From Catenuloplanes niger (GTDB lineage Bacteria > Actinomycetota > Actinomycetes > Mycobacteriales > Micromonosporaceae): a DNA stretch of 64,000 nt. The stretch covers positions 7,674,501 through 7,738,500 of the forward strand of contig NZ_JAVDYC010000001.1 of the NCBI RefSeq assembly GCF_031458255.1. Reading direction: 5' to 3'. Numbering within the stretch: position 1 is the stretch's first letter; each line of letters opens with the position of its first letter. This document shows positions 60,445-64,000 of this stretch, piece after piece. The notes below the pieces were generated by a model, which was not told the DNA's origin, searched no databases, and saw only the letters and a program-made list of their open reading frames with translations. The translations under genes were made by a program, and so were the position numbers.

Positions 60445-62702
60445 GACCGGTCCTCCGTTGCGGGGGTGATGTTGAAGTTGTCGCGGAACAGGTTCGTCGG
60501 GTCGTAGACCGCCTTGATCGTCCGCAGCCGGGCCAGCGTGGCCGGCGGGAAGGCGTCGGTCAGCCGCTCCGGCCGGGGGTCGGTCTCGAAGCTGAGGTAG
60601 AGCCCCTCCATCAGCGGGTAGAGCTCCCGGTCCCAGACCCGGTCGAGCCGCTGCCGGTTGCTGCCGATCGCGGCGATCTGGAAGTTCGCGTCCCGGTGCG
60701 CGTACGCGGTGTCGGACACCGCGACGTCGGAGACCGCGCCACCGACCGCGCGGATCTGGAAGAAGTAGGTGGCGCCGCTGGCCAGCAGACGGGCGATGCC
60801 GGCCGCCACCTCCGGGGTCAGGTGCCGGACGAACCCGGACCGGCTGACCGGCTCGCCCTGACCGCGGTGCGGTTCGGTGGACGCGTTCGAGATCACCGCG
60901 GAGTACGGCGCGATCACCACGTTCTGGTCGTAGAGCGCGGACACCGAGGCGATCGGCGTCATCTGCTCCACGACGGTCTCCGGGTCGGCGGCGTCGACCA
61001 GCGCCATGACCTGTGCGAACGACGGCTGGCCCGGCTGCGGCGGGCCCATCAGGAGGTTCGCGGTCAGGTCGCGTGGCGCGGCCTCGACCGCCTGCCCGTA
61101 CCGGACCAGCATGCCGGCGGTGTCGGACGCGTCCAGCACGAACTGGCCCCAGCCCACGTCGCCGACCTCGTCGACCCGGAAGTCGAAGTCGGTCACCACG
61201 CCGACGTTCGCCCCCGCGCCGCGCAGCGCCCAGAACAGGTCCGGGTGCTCGTCCGCGGATGCGCGCACCACCGAGCCGTCCGCCAGCACCACGGTCGCGG
61301 CGCGGACGTGGTCGAGGGTCAGCCCGTACTTGCGGGTCATCCAGCCGATGCCGCCCGCGGTGGTGAGCCCGCCGACGCCCACGCCGCCGTAGTCGCCGGA
61401 GGTCAGCGCCCAGCCGTGCGGGGCGAGCGCCGCGGCCACCTCCATCCAGCGCATCCCGGCGCCGATCCGGACCAGCCGGGACGCGGGGTCCAGCACCTCG
61501 AAGGTCCGGAACCGGCCCATGTCCAGCACGACGCCACCGTCGTTGGTGGACCGGCCGCTGACACCGTGGCCGCCGCTGCGGACACCGAACGGCAGGTGGC
61601 GGTGGCCGGCGGCGAACCGCAGCGCGTCGCCGACCTCGTCCGGGGTGGACGGTCGCAGCACCAGGCCGGGGGAGCCGCCGCGCATGTAGTTCGACCGGAC
61701 CGTGGGGTACTCCACGTCGCCGGGCTCGACCGCGGACCGGGCGAGCGAGGCCGGCACGTCGTCGTAGCCGATGCCGGGGCGGCGCTTCGCGCGTACCGCG
61801 GAGGGCCGGTGGTTGGTCCTCGCCAGCGGTGCCGCGGCGGCGCGCAGGGCCGGCATCACCTCGGTCGCGAACGTCTCCATGTCGGCGGCCGAGTCGGTCA
61901 TCAGGATCAGCGTGCCGACACCGTCCTCCAGGATCAGCGGCAGCAACTCGTCGACCCACTGCGCCGGCGGGCCCTGCAGGAAGCCGGCGGACGTGTCCTG
62001 GAACGCGCCGGAGATGTTGAGCAGCCGGCGGATGTCAGCCGGTTCACGGCCGGCCGCCACCGCGGCCTCGTCGATGATCTTGTTGCCGGCCGTGACGCCG
62101 TCCCGGCCGATGTAGGGCAGCGACGGGAGCCAGCCGTCCGCCTTGGCGCCGATCAGCCGCAGCATGCGGGGCTTGACGCCGCCGACCCAGATCGGGAGCG
62201 CGTGCGCCGGGGCCGGGCCGCGCTGCGCGCCGACGACGCGGTGGAACTCGCCGCCCGCGCGCGCCGGCCGGCCGCTGGAGAGGTCCTGCAACTCGCGGAT
62301 CACGTCGATCGCCTGGCTGAGCGCCTCGATCTTCTCCCGCGGCGGCCGCACGGTCGCGCCCATCGCCCGCGCCGCGTCCGGGAAGCCGCCGGCGCCGAGC
62401 GCGAGTTCCAGGCGCCCGCCGGAGAGTAGGTCGAGCGAGGCGGCGGCGCGGGCCAGGACCGAGGGGGTACGCAGCGGCAGGTTGATCACGTTCGGCGCGA
62501 GGCGGATGCGCGACGTCTGCCCGGCCACCCAGGCCAGCAGCGTCCAGACGTCGTGAAATCTCGGCTGGTACGGATGGTCCTGGAACGTGACCAGGTCGAA
62601 CCCGAGCTCCTCGGAGCGCTTCGCCAGGTCGACCGGGTCGTGCGGCGGCGCGTTCCCGGGCGTGACGAACGTGCCGAACTCGAGGGGGTGTCCGTAACTC
62701 AT
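60441..62702 (-). CDS. Fusion of LLM flavin oxidoreductase and FAD-linked (BBE-type) oxidoreductase
   Basis: The 753-residue protein joins an LLM domain (about 1-300; FGTFVTPGNAPPHDP, VTFQDHPYQPRFHD, LGAGGFPDAARAMG) through a short linker to a vanillyl-alcohol-oxidase/berberine-bridge-type domain (about 345-750). The second part has the FAD-binding PCMH region (RPSTPDEVGDALRFAAGHRH, GVRSGGHGVSGRS with the His for covalent FAD, TAGGIGWMTRKYGLTLDHV) and the C-terminal BBE motif YDPTNLFRDNFNI. SGDYGGVG carries Tyr where bicovalent enzymes have Cys. It is first in an operon with the LLM paralogue and sits behind a palindromic operator. Two redox steps on one substrate are implied. Confidence 0.9.
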   Translation of the reverse strand: MSYGHPLEFGTFVTPGNAPPHDPVDLAKRSEELGFDLVTFQDHPYQPRFHDVWTLLAWVAGQTSRIRLAPNVINLPLRTPSVLARAAASLDLLSGGRLELALGAGGFPDAARAMGATVRPPREKIEALSQAIDVIRELQDLSSGRPARAGGEFHRVVGAQRGPAPAHALPIWVGGVKPRMLRLIGAKADGWLPSLPYIGRDGVTAGNKIIDEAAVAAGREPADIRRLLNISGAFQDTSAGFLQGPPAQWVDELLPLILEDGVGTLILMTDSAADMETFATEVMPALRAAAAPLARTNHRPSAVRAKRRPGIGYDDVPASLARSAVEPGDVEYPTVRSNYMRGGSPGLVLRPSTPDEVGDALRFAAGHRHLPFGVRSGGHGVSGRSTNDGGVVLDMGRFRTFEVLDPASRLVRIGAGMRWMEVAAALAPHGWALTSGDYGGVGVGGLTTAGGIGWMTRKYGLTLDHVRAATVVLADGSVVRASADEHPDLFWALRGAGANVGVVTDFDFRVDEVGDVGWGQFVLDASDTAGMLVRYGQAVEAAPRDLTANLLMGPPQPGQPSFAQVMALVDAADPETVVEQMTPIASVSALYDQNVVIAPYSAVISNASTEPHRGQGEPVSRSGFVRHLTPEVAAGIARLLASGATYFFQIRAVGGAVSDVAVSDTAYAHRDANFQIAAIGSNRQRLDRVWDRELYPLMEGLYLSFETDPRPERLTDAFPPATLARLRTIKAVYDPTNLFRDNFNITPATEDRS

Positions 62703-62721
62703 GATCACGCTCTCCGTCTTA

Positions 62722-62737
62722 GGTTGATGCATCAACC
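62722..62737. promoter_or_regulatory. 16-bp perfect palindrome, operator of the LLM operon
   Basis: GGTTGATGCATCAACC at 62722-62737 is perfectly palindromic and 19 bases upstream of the fusion gene's ATG. It resembles TetR/MarR-type operators. No regulator gene is adjacent. Confidence 0.65.
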
Positions 62738-62850
62738 AGTGTGCCAGATCCGGGCGGAAACGGATGTGACATTCGCCGCCCACGGTGCACCACGCCGGCC
62801 GCGCGACCATGATCAACACCGCGGATCCGTACCGTCGCACGGTTTTAAAT

Positions 62851-62893
62851 GTTTCGGAACGTCAGGAAACGATCACGCAACACCGCGCGTTAC
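62851..62893 (+). promoter_or_regulatory. Possible GlnR-type boxes upstream of the ammonium transporter
   Basis: GTTTC (62851-62855), GAAAC (62866-62870) and GTTAC (62889-62893) are spaced like parts of actinobacterial GlnR sites in an A/T-enriched stretch 67-109 bases before the amt start. Low-confidence, by eye. Confidence 0.3.
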
Positions 62894-62959
62894 CGCCCGT
62901 AATCAACCTTGAGTTCACTGCCGCTCACAACGCTTCGAAGACTCGAGGGAGTACATACA

Positions 62960-64000
62960 GTGGACAGTGGAAGCACCGCGTGGGTGTTGACCAGCACCGC
63001 GCTGGTCCTGCTCATGGTGCCCGGCCTCGCGCTGTTCTACGGCGGCATGGTCGGCGCCAAGCGCGTCATCAACATGGTCATGATGACCTTCGGCGCGGCC
63101 ATCGTGGTCTGCGTCATCTGGGTGCTCTACGGGTACTCGCTCGCGTTCGGTGACTCCATCGGCGGGGCCGGCGTCCTCGGCCTGGACACCGCGAACTTCG
63201 GCCTCGGCGGCGTGATCGCCGAGGACGAGTCCGCCACCATCCCGCCGGCGCTGTTCGCCGTGTTCCAGATGCTGTTCGCGGCGCTGACCACCGCGCTGAT
63301 CGCCGGCGGCGTCGCCGACCGGATGAAGTTCGGCGTCTGGCTCGCGTTCACCGCGGTCTGGGCCACGCTGGTCTACCTGCCGGTCGCGCACTGGGTCTTC
63401 GCGTTCGACAGCGACACCGTCGTCGGCGGCTGGATCGCCAACGACGTCGGCGCGATCGACTTCGCCGGTGGCACCGCGGTCCACATCAACGCGGGCATCG
63501 CCGCGCTCGCCGTCGTCATCGTGCTCGGCAAGCGCACCGGCTGGCCGTCGTCGCCGCACAAGCCGCACAACCTGCCGCTGACCGCGCTCGGCGCCGGCCT
63601 GCTCTGGTTCGGCTGGCTCGGCTTCAACGGCGGTTCCGCGCTCGCCGCCGGCAACTCCGCCTCCGTGGTCGTGCTCAACACGGTCGCGGCCGCGGCCGCC
63701 GCCGGCCTCGCCTGGATCGTCGTCGAGCGGTTCCGCGGCGGCGCGATGACCTCGCTCGGCAAGTCCTCCGGCATCGTCGCCGGCCTGGTCGCGATCACCC
63801 CCGCCTGCGGCGCCGTGAACCCGCTCGGCGCGCTCGTCATCGGCGCGATCGCCGGTGCGCTCTGCGCGCTCGCCGTCAACCTCAAGTACAAGCTCGGCTA
63901 CGACGACTCGCTCGACGTGGTCGGCGTGCACCTGGTCGGCGGCATCATCGGCACGCTGCTGATCGGCTTCCTCGCCACCGCCGACGCGCCGAACGAGCGC
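62960..64000 (+). CDS. amtB: Ammonium transporter, partial (3' end outside window)
   Basis: The visible 347 residues are an Amt/MEP channel that moves ammonium across the membrane. They start VDSGSTAWVLTSTALVLLM (GTG 62960, GGGAG about eight bases upstream) and continue PGLALFYGGMVGAKRVIN, VFQMLFAALTTALIAGGVADR, the pore histidines in AVHINAG and VGVHLVGGI, LLWFGWLGFNGGSALA, and ACGAVNPLGALVIGA. About ten helices are present before the window ends. A nitrogen-control operon (amt-glnB-glnD) often follows in actinobacteria; that part is not visible. Confidence 0.95.
   Translation, partial: MDSGSTAWVLTSTALVLLMVPGLALFYGGMVGAKRVINMVMMTFGAAIVVCVIWVLYGYSLAFGDSIGGAGVLGLDTANFGLGGVIAEDESATIPPALFAVFQMLFAALTTALIAGGVADRMKFGVWLAFTAVWATLVYLPVAHWVFAFDSDTVVGGWIANDVGAIDFAGGTAVHINAGIAALAVVIVLGKRTGWPSSPHKPHNLPLTALGAGLLWFGWLGFNGGSALAAGNSASVVVLNTVAAAAAAGLAWIVVERFRGGAMTSLGKSSGIVAGLVAITPACGAVNPLGALVIGAIAGALCALAVNLKYKLGYDDSLDVVGVHLVGGIIGTLLIGFLATADAPNER

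Overview
The window is chromosomal DNA of a very GC-rich actinobacterium. Gene density, frequent GTG starts, leaderless starts, a mycothiol-type DinB protein, a geosmin synthase and the order pgsA2 - DUF881 - DUF1290 - DUF881 - gcvH - garA - ftsR - bfn - MerR (the order of M. tuberculosis Rv1822-Rv1830) all fit Actinobacteria. The general gene style suggests Micromonosporaceae (Actinoplanes or Catenuloplanes type), but that family-level guess is inference. I see no rRNA, tRNA, CRISPR array, intact insertion sequence or prophage. About 61 protein genes are supported, plus two decayed MFS transporter remnants.

Layout. 0-10 kb: mixed metabolism, with N-formylglutamate amidohydrolase and M19 dipeptidase, a stand-alone Clp-N protein, 2H phosphoesterase, isochorismatase plus GlxA regulator, 6-phosphogluconate dehydrogenase, a MerR / aldo-keto reductase pair with a textbook MerR promoter, AlkB and LipB. 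10-12 kb: a small HTH protein surrounded by CAAC/GTTG palindromes, half of an MFS gene carrying ten 18-bp repeats, and a 48-bp repeat block. 12-15 kb: clpC with a strong terminator. 15-25 kb: two two-component systems, secreted or membrane proteins, and a GT-C type membrane protein. 25-28 kb: two-domain geosmin synthase. 28-32 kb: secreted PL3 pectate lyase and small lipoproteins.

32-37 kb holds the most interesting locus. Two different family 2B encapsulin shell genes (HK97 fold with an inserted cyclic-nucleotide-binding domain) are translationally coupled to each other and to a polyprenyl diphosphate synthase, the presumed cargo. A mycothiol-dependent DinB-type gene and a truncated MFS gene follow directly. 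The set looks like a protein-shelled isoprenoid-making compartment, 4-8 kb from the geosmin synthase.

37-50 kb: methyltransferase, GT39-like membrane protein, tandem GNAT, a LacI regulator with three matching operators, a SRPBCC-membrane-CBM2 fusion, hydrolases, kinase, MFS, GDSL hydrolase, azoreductase/MarR pair and a CapA-like lipoprotein. 51-58 kb: the conserved cell-division / glycine-cleavage / GarA block. 58-64 kb: an arginase-fold protein lacking both histidine metal ligands, a secreted protein, an LLM-FAD oxidoreductase fusion with an LLM paralogue, and the start of an ammonium transporter.

A recurring theme is GC-rich tandem repeats with 17, 18, 20, 21, 41 or 48-bp periods, both between genes and, as low-complexity inserts, inside membrane-protein genes.
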